Positions 21,755-34,072 of a stretch of 64,000 bases of DNA are shown here, piece after piece. This stretch comes from Russula earlei (Eukaryota > Basidiomycota > Agaricomycetes > Russulales > Russulaceae): contig JAGFNK010000093.1 in NCBI GenBank assembly GCA_025769875.1, positions 1 to 64,000 of the forward strand. Direction: 5' to 3'. The position numbers and the translations under genes are program-made. The notes under the pieces were generated by a model. That model saw only the letters and a program-made list of their open reading frames with translations. It did not search any database and was not told the origin of the DNA. Every line of letters starts with the position of its first letter. The stretch's first letter is position 1.

Positions 21755-24700
21755 TCAGGCAACTGTTGTAGCAACGGCCCGTGATGTGACCGCTGCAGTC
21801 GTTGGTACTCTGGGCGGAGCCGTGACAACCCCGGCGCCAGCTGGGCAAGCCACGGTCGGTGCAACAGCGCCCACAGAGTCCCACGCATTGGGATAGCTAC
21901 ATCCCGCGACGGTGACCATCGCGCCCGCCGCATCCTGCGGATTAAACCAGCCGTCGCCCTCTGACACGCTTGGCGTAAGTTGGGGAGGAGGTAGCGTCGA
22001 AATGACACCGGTTGGTGTGTACGTGGGCAGAGCGGCATATATGTCCCCTGCGACGCCTGATAGTGTCGTGGGCGGCCATGGGTATAACGCTGCCACGGCG
22101 GGGTCGATTGTGCCAGCCCCGGCACCCCCAGTCTGCCAAGCAGAGTACGCGCCCGAGAAGGGGCCATTGGCGACACCTAACGTCTCGCACACTCCCTGTG
22201 CCGCCCGTGGGTCCGTTGGAATCCAACCATTCTCCAATCCAAGCTGGTAGGACCACAGCGGCGACTCCACAGTACCTGAGACAGAGGAATTGCCAACCTG
22301 ACAACGCGCGCACGGAATCAGCCATCAAATATTGTGCGGCGGAAACTCGAACCCACCTTCCACGTCCAGAAGAACCAATTTTGCAGCGCATCCATGCTCG
22401 CTAGCGTGAATTCACGGACCCCAGCCTTAATGTCTGGAGTCCACGTCTGCCATTGAATAGATGGCAGACAAGTTCCCTGAACTGTGGTCGCGTCGCCAGT
22501 TCCTAAGAGGAACAAGCCACATGGGGTGTATCCACTGCTGAACTCGCCCGAGATGGTCACTCCGAAGCCAGTTTGACTGTCAGACGACTCGGTTAATGTC
22601 TGGTTCATCCGAGATGGACAGAAAAGCCGAACCTGGTCTTGATATCTCCTGCCCAGGCACAGGCTTGCTTCGGCCAGATACCACCTTGCGCACCACTCCC
22701 GTCGTTGCCAGTTATCGGCGCAGTGTTCGTCTGCCCATTGAATGCAAAGTAGGGATGGGTATCGAGCATGATCCGGTCTGCACCAGGGAGGAAATTCGCC
22801 CAAGCAGCCACGCCGGTGAAACCATCGTGAATGGAGATGTATGGCCCATTACCGTCACCAACACCGGTAATACCCCGTATGATGTTGTATGCATGGAGGT
22901 AGCTACAAATGAGAAGAGGGCAGGTCAGCGACTGTAAATGGGGTTCATGGAGGATCGAAACATGCGATCCCATCACAAGATTGTATGAATAAGGATAGCG
23001 AGAATATTAAGTTAAGTGGATAGAATTGAGGATCGAAAAGGGCACAAAGGGAAGCATAAAGTAAGAATTCATGATGGGGCATAAACTCACAATGCTGTCA
23101 GCTGAGGTCGTCCGATCGTAGAGATCAGTGGTTCATTAATGATACCAAATACTGGTATCAGCTCTCGATACTGTGGCTGAGAGATAAATTCTGTGATGAT
23201 GCGAATGTAGTCCAAAGTACGTTGGGCATTCGCAATGCCCATGATTCCATTCATGAAGTTGATCTGGCCACCTCTGCCAGAGTGATTGAAGGCTAATTGC
23301 AACAAGGGTGAAAGCGAGGGTAAGGACAGGTGAAAAGAGCAAAGAGAAGCCAAAAATAGGTCAACATGTCAGTTAGGTGAGCCGGACAGCGCACGCGGTT
23401 CACACGCACCGTTCTGGGACCCAGGAATGGTGTGCAAGTCCAAAAGTATGCGGATACCATATTTACGCGCCCATTCAAAGAGGCGGAGGATATATCTGCG
23501 TTGGAAAGATCAGCGTTGCGTCGATAGATGTAGTCGAGGACAGGGCCGTTGTGGCCGAGGCGACGTTAGATACCCACTTCCAGCAGACCTGCGCCAAGAA
23601 GGGCTCCCCCGGCCAGACTTCAATTGCCCAGAACGGAATGGGTACACGAATCCAATTCAAACCCGCGCCTGCGATCTGGGCAATGTCTTGTTCCGTCTGC
23701 AAATGGACGTGTTCAAAACAAGCGCCGCGGCAGTAGTGCGTTGAGCCCAAGGACAGGTGAGCGCTAGGAGGAAGAGACGGGAAATGGGACGCACGACGAA
23801 TGTGTCATAATGCGCCTCCAATTGCGATTGTAGCCCACCTCCAGGGCCCGTATCGGCCGCCATCGCCACGCTGATAGACCACTCATCGGTTGCCGTGGGA
23901 TACTTTTCGAACAGCGCAGGCGTTATGAACGGTTCGAGGACAAAGAGACCACCGAGGTTCACGCCGAACACCTTGTTGGTCGCCCAATTCCAGCTTGTGT
24001 TCAAGGGTGGCGTCCAGGAGTTAGGATAAGCATTATTGTTGAAGGGATCATTAGGGTCCTGATACCCTGCGGAGCACAAATTATGATCAACGACACTGGC
24101 AAGAAGTGAAAATCGATTGTGGAGTTGATGGGAAAGTCCTGGGAAGGTCCTGACTTGTTAGGACCTTCCCTGGAACACCTCTCTGATTCTCCGAGCTGGG
24201 CCACTCGATAGCCAGGAGACACCACGAATGCAAGCATGTACGAAGCAGAAAGCTCTCACGCGAGGTGAGATATCACGTGAGGCACCGGTTCGGCGGTGAT
24301 GCGGGGTAATGAATTGAGGTCAAGGTAAGAAAAAAACTCACAGATGCCTCCGAAAGCATTTGAGTAGACGAAAGTGGTGTTACCGGAGATTATCGTGGAA
24401 CCATCGCCACCCGTAATCGCATTAGGATTTGGCGTACTTGTCGGGCGGGGAGCGTTGGCGTTGGTAGTAGTGCTGGAAGAAGGAGCAGGACTTCCGGAAT
24501 TATTGCTGATATTGGATTGACTGCCACTACTCTTGTGGATCACGGTAAAGTACACGGGGAGGATGATGATGAGGATGAGGGCTACAAGAGCACCGAGGGC
24601 GATTGCCAACCACACGGGGCGGCGATAGAACGGAGATCTCGGGGCATCCGACGACGGAACGGCTTCTGAGTCCTTGGCAGCTGGAAGAAGGACGGCAGAG

Positions 24701-24906
24701 AGAGCCGGGGTATGACCACTTTCTTTGTCGTTGTCTTGACCAGTCACGCTCGGGGCCAAGGAATCCCTGGGGCTGTCGTTAATGGAGGGACCTGGGTTGA
24801 GATACGACGCCCTGGGGGGCTCTAGGGGCGCATCAAGAGCGGGCAGGGAAGCGGCGGGAGTGGAATAGTCAGAGGCGACCGCGGACACTGGACGATTCTC
24901 GGCCAT
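21755..24906 (-). CDS. Type II membrane GH5 exo-1,3-beta-glucanase
   Basis: Fungal glucan 1,3-beta-glucosidases of GH5 trim wall beta-1,3-glucan. The N-terminus (MAENRPVSAVASDYSTPAAS) is a cytosolic Ser/Pro-rich tail of about 95 residues. One transmembrane helix (PVWLAIALGALVALILIIIL) follows, then a Ser/Asn/Pro stalk. The catalytic domain carries YQDPNDPFNNNAYPNSWTPP, WNWATNKVFGVNLGGLFVLE, IAGAGLNWIRVPIPFWAI, EWARKYGIRILLDLHTIPGS, the acid/base motif VFGIINEP (E codon at 23132-23134), MLDTHPYFAFNGQ, the nucleophile motif TISGEFSSG, and ALQNWFFWTWK. The C-terminal extension of about 150 residues is Pro/Thr/Ala-rich and ends SRAVATTVA. Intron 1 (24067-24341) is 275 bp, far longer than the gene's other introns. 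Both catalytic glutamates are present, so activity is expected at the outer face of the plasma membrane. Confidence 0.92.
24141..24170. repeat. Perfect 11-bp inverted repeat in GH5 intron 1
   Basis: gggaaggtcct (24141-24151) and its exact complement aggaccttccc (24160-24170) flank an 8-nt loop. In the minus-strand transcript this forms a stable GC-rich hairpin inside the 275-bp intron. Confidence 0.85.
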
Positions 24907-26188
24907 GGGAGGGGAGAGGACGAGGGTGGGCGGTGAAGGAAAGCCGTCCAGGGGCTGGAGGGTTGACGTTCAGCGCACCCCAACGAGGGCGCGTTCACAC
25001 CGCTGTGAACAACCCTCTGGTCCCAGGACCACTGACTCTGGAAAAGGCAACAGTTCCGTGTGCGCGCACCCCTGACCGGACCGACGTTGCCTTGTGCGTT
25101 GGCTCTGTGGAATGTGCGGAAGGTGATGTGACATGGCGGGGCCAATACGTTCAGCTGATGACCTGCGCATCCCTTTCTCCAAGACTCCAAGAGCAAAGGA
25201 GAGGTCGCCGTCGATCCCGTCGATGCGGGGCAATGTTCACATAATCACGTGAGGTGATGGACGTCCTGCCGGCGAGCCGAAGATTTGCGGAGGTCGGGCA
25301 TGTGACATAAGATTTGTTGATTCGATCGTTGTCTGGGGTGGGCCGTAACCTTAACGTGCACGACTCCCACGTTGAATCTAAGATGAATCCAGCCATGTCG
25401 CACGCACCGCCATCATCTGAATAAGAATAATGTCCGCAGCCTCGTGGTCCTGCATGTCAAGAACGTTGTCCTGGCTGAACCGCTTGAGGGAAAACGAATG
25501 TTTCCATTTATGGAGTTTGGTTGGGCCCTTCCCACGGTCAGCTTCTTGGACTTACTGTGCTGCCATTGACGGACGTGTCACAAGCCCACAAGAAGCATGG
25601 CCGTCCTCGACTCATCTCGTCAATATCGAACTGGCCACCATCCCTTTACGAGGCCTCGTGTCAGAACACCTCTTACGTCTTGCGTGATTTAGTTCTAGCG
25701 ATTTCTGATGGCAAACGTCATCCCATGCGTTGGTGGGGTATGCCACCCGGCTGCTCCGCGACTTGTTCCAGTTCTGGGTTACCCGCTCCCCGCTCCTCCG
25801 GCGACTTTTGAAATGCGGTCGCCCTCTCTCATTTTATCTGACGACGGCCACTACGTGCCGTGCCGAACGTGTGCGTCTGCTCCGCTTCTCCGTCCTGTCT
25901 CCTTCTAGCCATCTTCTTTTAATAAAAACGTATGCTACACCCTTGGCTTCTATCTCCCTGTGCGGAGCCCAAAACTATCCCATCATCGCTTCTGGCGAGT
26001 TTCAACATTTGATAGGCGTCATTGCGGCAACTTTGCAGACGACAGTCAGACAACGTGGTTGTCGCTCTCCGTCTTCTCGGGCATCTTTATCACAATCGGA
26101 GTCACGATTTGCTAGCAAGTGACACACCCGAGGAAGAACACAGCAAAACATCGTTGTTGCATCGGCGACATATACCCATATTCCTAAA
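24907..26188. other. Intergenic region between GH5 and dynamin-like gene B
   Basis: About 1.3 kb lies upstream of the GH5 start codon and downstream of the DLP-B stop codon. Open frames on both strands (for example 25730-26122 +) show no motif and no convincing splice sites. I see no gene here. Confidence 0.45.
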
Positions 26189-28926
26189 TCAAAAGACGTT
26201 GAGCAGCTCATCTTTGGCGGCCAATAACCGCGTCTGCCGCGCAGACAGCTTCTCTCTCTTCTCTGCAACACGTGCTGGCTCTGCGAGCCATTTCGCGCAC
26301 TTTTCGCGGGCATCATGTGAGTCGAGCCCCAGCCCAGTTGTGAGAGCATCCTGCAAATTGTGAATAATTCCGCGCACAAGTTGCTCGTCAATAGCTTTGG
26401 GTACGTTGTCGACGAACCGCTTGTATGCCACTGGCAGTAACATCGATGTCAGCTCAGGGAAGATTCTCAGGTATTACTAGAGGAAGAAATCGGATCATGT
26501 ACCTTGAAAGTAAGCCCGCGCATCCGCCATGATCCTGATGGCGTCATCCTCGTCCCCCGAAGGCCGCAACACTGCGAGCTCAAGAGGGTTCACGTTGTCA
26601 AAGCCAACCTTGGAGAGATTGAAAATGATGGTCTCTAGAGCTCTATTGAACTCTGAGGATTGATATCTACGTGCTTGCAGGGTCTCGATGAAATTGCTGT
26701 TAGAGTTGCTGTTCGATATGCCCATGTAAAACGCGAAAAACTTCCGACGATAGTCCTTAAAGTAGTGGACATTTATTGTCGATGGTTGTTTCTCGACGTT
26801 TAGAAGGAACTTGATAAGATTTGCAGCCTCCTTGGCACATTGGCAGAGATGTTTCATGACGATAGTCCTGGTCAATTTCAATAAGCCGATCTTGCAAGCA
26901 ACGATTTTCGACTCACGAGATTCGCTGCTTGAAACTACTATGAGCGTAGGGTTCGAATAAGTCATCGACAACACGGAAGGTGGTTTCCTTCAGCATCTCG
27001 ACAGCAAAGTCGAATAGCTCTTTCACGGGGCCATCCCATTGTTTGACTGAGTCGTATATGTATCTCCTCTGAATGATGAAGGGGTAGTTGTTTGGCAATT
27101 CTCTTGTGACCGCGCTGGAATGAAAGGTCAACAGCAACCAAATATGGTTCGTCTGAGACGGCTTACCATTTCGCTCGTTCCAGGACGTCGTCAATGAAGA
27201 TTTCATTTCCATCGTTCAGCCCAATCTCTTTGTAGTCCTCTTCTCCTTCGAGGAACATGAAACGTTCATATAGTTCCCAGTCTGAGCTTTTGCTCGCCTC
27301 GCTCCGGGCTTCCACCTCTTCCGTCTCCATAGAGGGCTCCTTATACTTCGGGATAAAGCAAGGCGCTGTCGTACGAATGGCAGTGCGAAATGCTTCCTGT
27401 TGAGGTCTGATTTGCTGTAGGAGACCACCATTTTCAGGTATACCCTCAACCTGCTTCTCCATTTCTCGTGTGAAATTGGTAATTAGTCGTATGACATCCT
27501 TCAAAGGTTCAGACGAAGGAGGTGAGGGGAGAACGTGAAGTTCCTGGTCAGTCTTTTCGAGGAGCTTGTCTAGCTGTTTTTGGATGATGGGAAGCCTGTG
27601 GAGAGTCAGGACAAAGTTTTGCTTTCGCATAGATGGGAGGGTACGGACCGCTCTGCAAGCAAATCATACAACTTCTCGCTGAGATGACGCGTGAGATTTC
27701 CCGTCCCCAACCTTTCCTTAGATTCCTCGGAGAGTGTTGACCAAGGGGCTTTCTTGGAAAAGAACTTGGACTCGGCTTTGCGGGCGTCTTCCCATGTAAT
27801 GCCCGACTTGATCTCTTGGGTATTGGGACATTTGACGCAAAACCACGAGGTTGTATCGTCCTGCTCCCCTCGAATATACGGAAGCCAATTCTCTTCTTCT
27901 GTCGCCGGGATGCGATCCGGCTTGGTGAGGACACCTGTCCATGGACCGCCATCGTTAACGCCTCAAGGTATATGTCCAGTCAACATACCGATCGTCCTCT
28001 CGCCGTGAGGGTCATACTCTTTGGCAAGCCGATGCGCGCCTTGGTTGACAAAGTCCGCTGGATTACCTTATCAGACGGAGGAAGTCCGAGAATGGGAGGA
28101 GGAGCATTACTTTCACATGCAACGGTGAGCAGGATGATACAACTTGGCCTTCGAATGTAGGAAATCGCCAGATCTCTAATCAAGTTTATCTCATCCTCCT
28201 GACCGCCCACAAAAAGACCTGCGCAAAGTGTTACAGACAGGTAGAAGAGTTTCCTCGAAACGAACCTGGCAGGTCAACGAAATTGAGGTCGGTGACATCG
28301 GGACCGTGGATGTGTAGAACGATGCAATCTGAAGAGAACGAAACCTCGGGCTTGCCAAAGTCGCTCTCAGTTCCAGAAAGAAAGGCATCTGCCGATGCCG
28401 ACGGACTCAAGATGGCCCTTTGAGCCCGTCGGATGCGCTCCGTCACGTCTGCTTTTTCGGTGATGTCCTGTCCGAACTGGACCTCTCGAGTCGAGCCGTC
28501 CGAAGCTTTCGTAAACCGCAATGAGACCGTGCAAGTCCACTGCCCTTCGGAGTTGGTAAGTTGACACTCTGTTGGACATCTAGTGCCTTTACAGTGAGGT
28601 AACGGGCATCTGATATACTTCCAAGCGACTCACCGAGTGCAAGTACCACTGGCGCGGGGGAGCGTGATCCCTGAAATGGCCTCTATAAGAGATGATTTTC
28701 CTGCACTCTGCCAACCAATGACGGCGATGGCAGGGATGTCGAGATCAACATCCGCCCTGGAACACAGATTTTGACGATTTACAAGGAGCGCAAGCAGAGG
28801 TACGTACCCAAGAGAGCGCACACGCGAGAGAAAGTCAAACATTTTCTTCCGTCTGGAGGCGTATAGCGGGTCTGATAGACCAACAGGTGCGAGGGTGGAA
28901 AGAAGACCATCAACATGCGAGCTCAT
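26189..28926 (-). CDS. Dynamin-like GTPase B (full length)
   Basis: This is a complete dynamin-superfamily GTPase. The ATG at 28926 (MSSHVDGLLSTL) is chosen because the paralogue begins identically (MSSQVD); an in-frame ATG lies at 28995. G1 is AVIGWQSAGKSS, G2 lies in [13 protein letters not shown]3 is LNFVDLPG and G4 is VLTKPDRIP. Between them is CPTECQL followed by a family-specific insert ([20 protein letters not shown]). The stalk contains [33 protein letters not shown] and [15 protein letters not shown]. The GED-like end contains VAYKRFVDNVPKAIDEQLVR and finishes AKDELLNVF. Introns are 45-60 bp and match those of DLP-C in position. There is no PH or Pro-rich domain. All four nucleotide-binding motifs are intact, so it is probably active. 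Substrate membrane and role are unknown. Confidence 0.92.
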
Positions 28927-29065
28927 ATTTGATAGTACGAGGGTTGGATGATCCTCGTCGCGATTCGACGTCCTTAAATAAGGGTCCAACGTCACAAGTA
29001 TTTCCGGGCATAACGCAAGTACTAGCTGAGATCACTTTGTTCAACTGAATGCGTAATGCGTAGTC

Positions 29066-29163
29066 CACCAATGGCTGCGGGTGGCGCGTTTGCTAGGATG
29101 CGGCAATACTAATTCACCAATAGCTGCGAGTGGGGCGTTGGCTAGGATGTGGCGATACTGATA
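29066..29163. repeat. Two 49-bp tandem copies in the unit A flank
   Basis: Copy 1 (29066-29114) and copy 2 (29115-29163) share caccaat.gctgcg.gtgg.gcgtt.gctaggatg.ggc.atact. Unit B has a single corresponding copy near 33772-33820, so one copy was gained here or lost there after the larger duplication. Confidence 0.75.
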
Positions 29164-29360
29164 CCCTCCTACGCAGGCGTAGACACGTCGAGAGTCAAGG
29201 TTCAGAATCTAATCGGCTGCGAGCGTGATGAGCCTGGACCTCTGTCTACACGAAGGGAGCCCTCTAGGACCATTCACTGCCGGTTTTTTGAGAAAGCTCC
29301 CATGCGTCGCTGAAAATTTCCTGGTGGGGTTATTGTCACAGAACACGTTTGTGGGAAGGA

Positions 29361-30786
29361 GAGAGGCATGCTTTGGTTGGTTGTGTATATCGTAATGTAC
29401 AAATTCAGCGGCACGCTGCTGCGGTGTGAGACATCAACATCTTGCGCATGTGGAGGCACAACGGACACCCACGGACACGGGCACTGCCCGCGATATCGCT
29501 CTCGGTCCGGTGGCGCCGGTGTCATAGGACACGCTGCGGGTGGCACGGGTCACTCAGTCCAGTCTTTCCTCCCATCCCATTCACTTAAGGCTCTCTGGTT
29601 CTCAGCAATCCATTAAGAAAGTCGTCGGCTTTTCCCTAAATTTCTTCTACAGTGCAATGAGGAGAGTCAGAACGTTGTAATATCCAGCATACAGTCTATC
29701 CGCCGGTTCGCCATACGCACGATATTTCCTTGATGTACTTTCGATCGCGAGCCTCTATTTCCCTAATTTAAGGCCTCCGTTAGGTATCGCAAACCTCGAT
29801 CGTCTTCACGCGCGAGACACTGATATCTAGCTCGCTATCTAGGCGCGCAGCGTGTAACCAAATTTTATTCCTATAGACTAGGCTCCATCGATCCATACAA
29901 ATACGGTACTACCTGTATCAAAGAATAGTAAGTCATTACCCTCGACTTCCGCCTGCTATCGCTCGCATCCTCCTCTAATAATGACTTCACGCTGCAGGAG
30001 CTCCTGTGGAAACTTCTCAAAGAACGCAATTGAAGCGTCATGTTACGCGGGGTTAGATTGCCACGCGCACTTATATGTGGTATCACATATCCGAAACCCA
30101 GATGGACCTTGGGCGCTCTCGACCTTCTCGCTGAATCGAACTCACTACCTTTCTCATCTTATCTGTCGCGCCGGCCACATTTCAGACGAGCAAGATCAAT
30201 TCCCTTCGCCGCACGCATGTGTAAGGAGGTGGATCGACCACTTCCCAGAGGAAGAATCCCAGGACGGTCACGGATGGACTATGTAGACCAATGAGTGTTT
30301 CTGGATAACAAAGGTGCCCGGTGTCCCCCTTCCGTGGACGTCAGCGGCCTGCACCGGAAAGCCAGATCCTGTAGTGGATCTGCGACAATGACCACGCGGG
30401 GATGAAGAGCAACATATCGAGGGCTGGGGATGATCACACCACCACACGGAATCTTCGTCGAATTCCGATGCCTCGCGCCGGGCCTCGTGCAGGAATGCAG
30501 CCTTTTAGTCATGGTCATTTCGGGCGGTGGCAGCGAATTGGTTCCCAAAGGTCGATACATTCTGCCATGTAGGGCTTAGCAAATCAAAAGCGTGTAGGGT
30601 GACTGCTAAGGCGACTTTAGTAGTCACTCTGAGTCAGCGACGACATGTTGTATCGCCCCGGCTCACTTCTAAGGTCCCAGACAGAGAAGGGAATGTTACT
30701 GTGGAAATTTCGATAAGGGCGAAACACGCTAGACAAACCAAGAGGACAACGGAACATTCATGTTATACAAGAGATTACACTTCTTT
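29361..30786. other. Spacer between duplicated dynamin units
   Basis: It contains the CTK3 relic at 29553-29665 and otherwise no supported gene. Small open frames (for example 29981-30286 +) have no motif. The stop codon of DLP-C lies at its right end. Confidence 0.45.
29553..29665 (+). pseudogene. Relic fragment of CTK3 exon 1
   Basis: The segment aligns with CTK3 exon 1 at about 42733-42845. Shared strings include cagcaatccatt.agaa.gtcgtcggct, .ccctaaa.ttcttct and tgc...gaggag. The frame is not maintained, the start codon region is not recognisable and no downstream CTK3 exon follows. It is read as a decayed remnant left by the duplication that created the two dynamin units. Confidence 0.75.
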
Positions 30787-33648
30787 TTATGAAAGTGCTG
30801 TGTACAGCTCCTCCCGCGCGAGTAGCAGTCGCTCCTGGGTAGCAAGAAGACCCTTCCTTTTCTCTGCAATATGTGGCTGTTCCGCGACCAGTCTCGCACA
30901 AGTCTCATGTGCGTCGGGCGAATCAAGCTTGAGCCCACTCATGAGAGCATCCTGTAAACCCTTTGGCAGTCCAAGCACAAGTTCTTCGTCAATCGCTTTG
31001 ATGACGTTGTCTACAAAGCGTTTGAATGCGACTAGTAGATAGTAACTAATGTCAGAGCAGGGTGCCTTGTTTGATAATAGGAATGGAACACATACCTTGA
31101 AAGTACGCTCGTACGTCTGCCATGATCCTGAGCGCGCCATCCGAGTCCTCCGAAGTTTGCAATATAGCAAGCTCAAGAGGCTTTACATCACGGAGCCCGA
31201 GCTTGGGAAGGTTTTCCATGACGACAGCGAGAGCCTCAGCGAACGCCGTCGATTGGTAATGCTGTCCTTGCACACGTTCGATAAAATTATCATTCGAGTC
31301 TTTGTGGTATAGACCATTGTAGAAGCATAGAAATTTCCTTCGGTAATCCTTGAAGTAATGAGTATTTTTGGTGGATGGCTCCTTCTCGACTTCCAGAAGG
31401 AACTTCACACGCTTCGATGTCTCCTTTGAACATCGGTCGAGGTGAGTTACGACGATGTTACTGTGGCGGGTGATTTCGTTAAGCAAATTAATTAATTCAC
31501 GAAAGGCACCACTCACGAAACTCGTTGCTTGAGATGACCATAGGTGTACGGCCCAAAATGTTTGTCCACAATGCACAAAGTGAGTTCTTTTAGCTTTTCG
31601 ACAGTAGAAATGAACAGTCCTTGGGAAGGGTCATCCCATTCTTTGACGAAGGCGATGATGTACTCTTTCTGGACTATGAACGGATAGTTGTTTGGCAACT
31701 CTCGTGTGACAGCCCTGGTCAGGGCGTTTGCCATGAGCGACGATGAACACTGCAAGTCGAAGGAGAAACAAACCATTCCGCGGTCTCCAAGACGTCATCA
31801 ATGAAGATACTCTTACCATCGTCAAGCCCGGTGTCTCCATAGTGCTCTTCCCCTATAAGGAACGGTGGGTGTATTTGTGTTTCAACCTTCGATATAGCAG
31901 GTGCCCGCTGAGATGACGTTTTACTTTTCTTTCCGTTGATGGGGAAGGATGGTGGCGACTCATCAACCGCCGCCATTACCCTTAGAGGCGCTCTAAGTGC
32001 GAAAGGTGGATTGAATTCGTCAAGGTGGGGTGGCTCATGAATGGGCCTCTTCTTGAACTGCGGCACAAATGACGGCGCAGTCTTACGAATGGCAAGACGG
32101 AATTTCTCCTGGGGCAATCTTATCTGCTGCAGGAGACCACCACGGCCAGGTATACCCTCGCCCTGCCGTTCCACCGCTCGCGTAAAGTCAGTTATTAGCT
32201 GAAGTATCTTCTTCAGAGGAGTAGACGAGGGAGGCTGAGGAAGCTCTTCGAGCTCCCGATTTGTCCTAACGAGCAGCTCATTCAGCTCTCTTTCGATATA
32301 TGGTAGGCTGCGCGGCTGTTAGCGCAAAAATTTTGCTTTGCAAGTACAGGAGAGGGAATGCGAACCGCTCTGAGATGAGATCGCACAACTTGTCACTGAG
32401 ATGGTGGGTGACATGCCCCGTCCCCAATTTCTGTTTGAATTGTTTCCGGAGCATTGACCAAGGGGCGTTTTCAGAAAAAAACTTGGACTCCGCTCTCCGC
32501 GCTCTTTCCCAACTTATGCCCTCATCGATCGCCTGAGAATTGGGGCATTTCACGCAGAACCATACTGTCGTGTCGTCATGTTCTCCTCGAATGAACGGCA
32601 GCCAATTATCTTCTTCAGTTGGGGGAATCCGATCTGGCTTGGTTAATATACCTGTGGATAGGGATGAGCTCTCGAGTATTGTCTTTCAAGGAAGTGAAGT
32701 TTTATAACATACCGACAGTCCTATCTCCGCGAGGATCATACTCTTTGGCCAGTAGATGAGCACCCTGGTTGACAAAATCCGCTGTATTTCCCCGTCAGAG
32801 GGATATCCTATATTTGAAGTAGGACGCACTTTCGCAGGAAACGGTGACTAAGATTATGCAACTTGGTTTTCGGACGTATGATATCGCCAGATCCTTTATC
32901 AGCTTGATCTCGTTTTCCTGACCCCCAACAATAAGACCTTTGAAGGATCTTAGCGATGACTCTGGGTGAGAACGTCTCAGCGTAGGAACGAACCTGGTAG
33001 GTCAATGAAGTTGAGATCGGTGACATCCGGGCCACTGATATGGAGAACAATGCGATTAGCAGAAAAAGGTATTTCTGGCTCGATATCGGTTCCCTGAAGG
33101 AAGGCCTCTGGTGGTGTAGATGGACTCAAGATAGCCTTTTGCGCTCTCCTAATGCGTTCCGTGACTTCGGATTTTACGGTGATGGGCTCACCAAACGGAA
33201 CTTTTTTGGAATTCGCTGAAGCACTGCCGTCGGCAGTGGTGTTGATTTGCAACGAGACCGTGCACGCCCATGGCGTATCAGATTGCGTGAGTTGACACTC
33301 TGTCGGACATCTTTTACCCCTCTTAGTAAGTTGGACCGTACCTGATACGTATGAAAGTCTCACCGAGTGCAAGTACCGCTGGCGCGCGGCAGACTAACGC
33401 CAGAAATGGCCTCTATGAGGGATGATTTCCCCGCGCTCTGCGAGCCGAGGACGGCGATAGCAGGGATATCCAAATCAACGTCCGCACTGGAACACGGATC
33501 GTTGACGATTCACAAGGAGCGCAAGCAGAGGTACGCACCCAAGAGCGCGCACGCGTGTGAGAAATTCATACATCCTCTTCCGTCTTGTGGCATATTGTGG
33601 GTCTGATAGACCAACAGGTGCGGTAGGAAGATCGACTTGCGAGCTCAT
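30787..33648 (-). CDS. Dynamin-like GTPase C (tandem paralogue of B)
   Basis: This full-length paralogue of DLP-B starts at ATG 33648 ([16 protein letters not shown]). G1 lies in [13 protein letters not shown]2 in [12 protein letters not shown]3 is LNFIDLPG and G4 is [14 protein letters not shown]. Motifs shared with B include [72 protein letters not shown] and [20 protein letters not shown], with the C-terminus at [10 protein letters not shown]. The linker after the stalk carries a longer, divergent insert ([18 protein letters not shown] to [16 protein letters not shown], about 31890-32070) absent from B. Intron positions match B. No frame break or missing GTPase motif was seen, so both tandem copies appear functional and are diverging mainly in the insert. 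Confidence 0.92.
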
Positions 33649-34055
33649 TTCTGATGGAGCGCGAGGGTTGGATGATCCAAGTCGCGATTCGACGTCCTTA
33701 AATAAAGGTCGAAGGTCACAAGTGTTTCCGGGCGGTGATCGCTTTGTTCAACCGAATGCGTAGTGCATAATTTACCAATAGCTGCGGGTTACGTGTTTGC
33801 TAGGATGTGGCGATACTAGTACCTCTTGTGCAGCGTATACACGTCAAGGGTCAAGGATTCAGAACCTGATCGCAGCCGCTGCGATGATGGCGTAAACTTT
33901 ATCTACACCTACACGTAGTCTTCTGTGAGCCCTCTGGGTCTATTCACTGCCGGTATTTGAAGAAGCTCCCACGTGTCGCTGAATTATTCCTGGTGGTGTT
34001 ATTGTCACCGAGCACTGTGTGGGAAGGAGAGGGGCATTTTTTGGTTGTTTGTGTT
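30787..34055. repeat. Segmental duplication, unit B
   Basis: This is the second copy of the dynamin-plus-flank unit. Homology to unit A runs from the C-terminal exon to the upstream flank at about 34050, where a T16 run (34057-34072) ends it. Confidence 0.75.
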
Positions 34056-34072
34056 CTTTTTTTTTTTTTTTT

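Larger units (their letters stand above)
26189..29360. repeat. Segmental duplication, unit A
   Basis: The unit holds dynamin-like gene B and its upstream flank. It matches unit B (30787-34055) through coding exons, introns and non-coding flank. Shared upstream stretches include ccttaaataa.ggtc, cacaagt.tttccgggc, gctgcgggt, tttgctaggatg and cactgccggt, and end near gggaaggagag.ggcat. Confidence 0.75.

Noticed and set aside
26930..26970. Possible tRNA B-box (gggttcgaataag)
   Set aside because: No matching A-box, acceptor stem or cloverleaf can be drawn, and it lies in the dynamin-like gene. No tRNA gene was convincingly found in the window.
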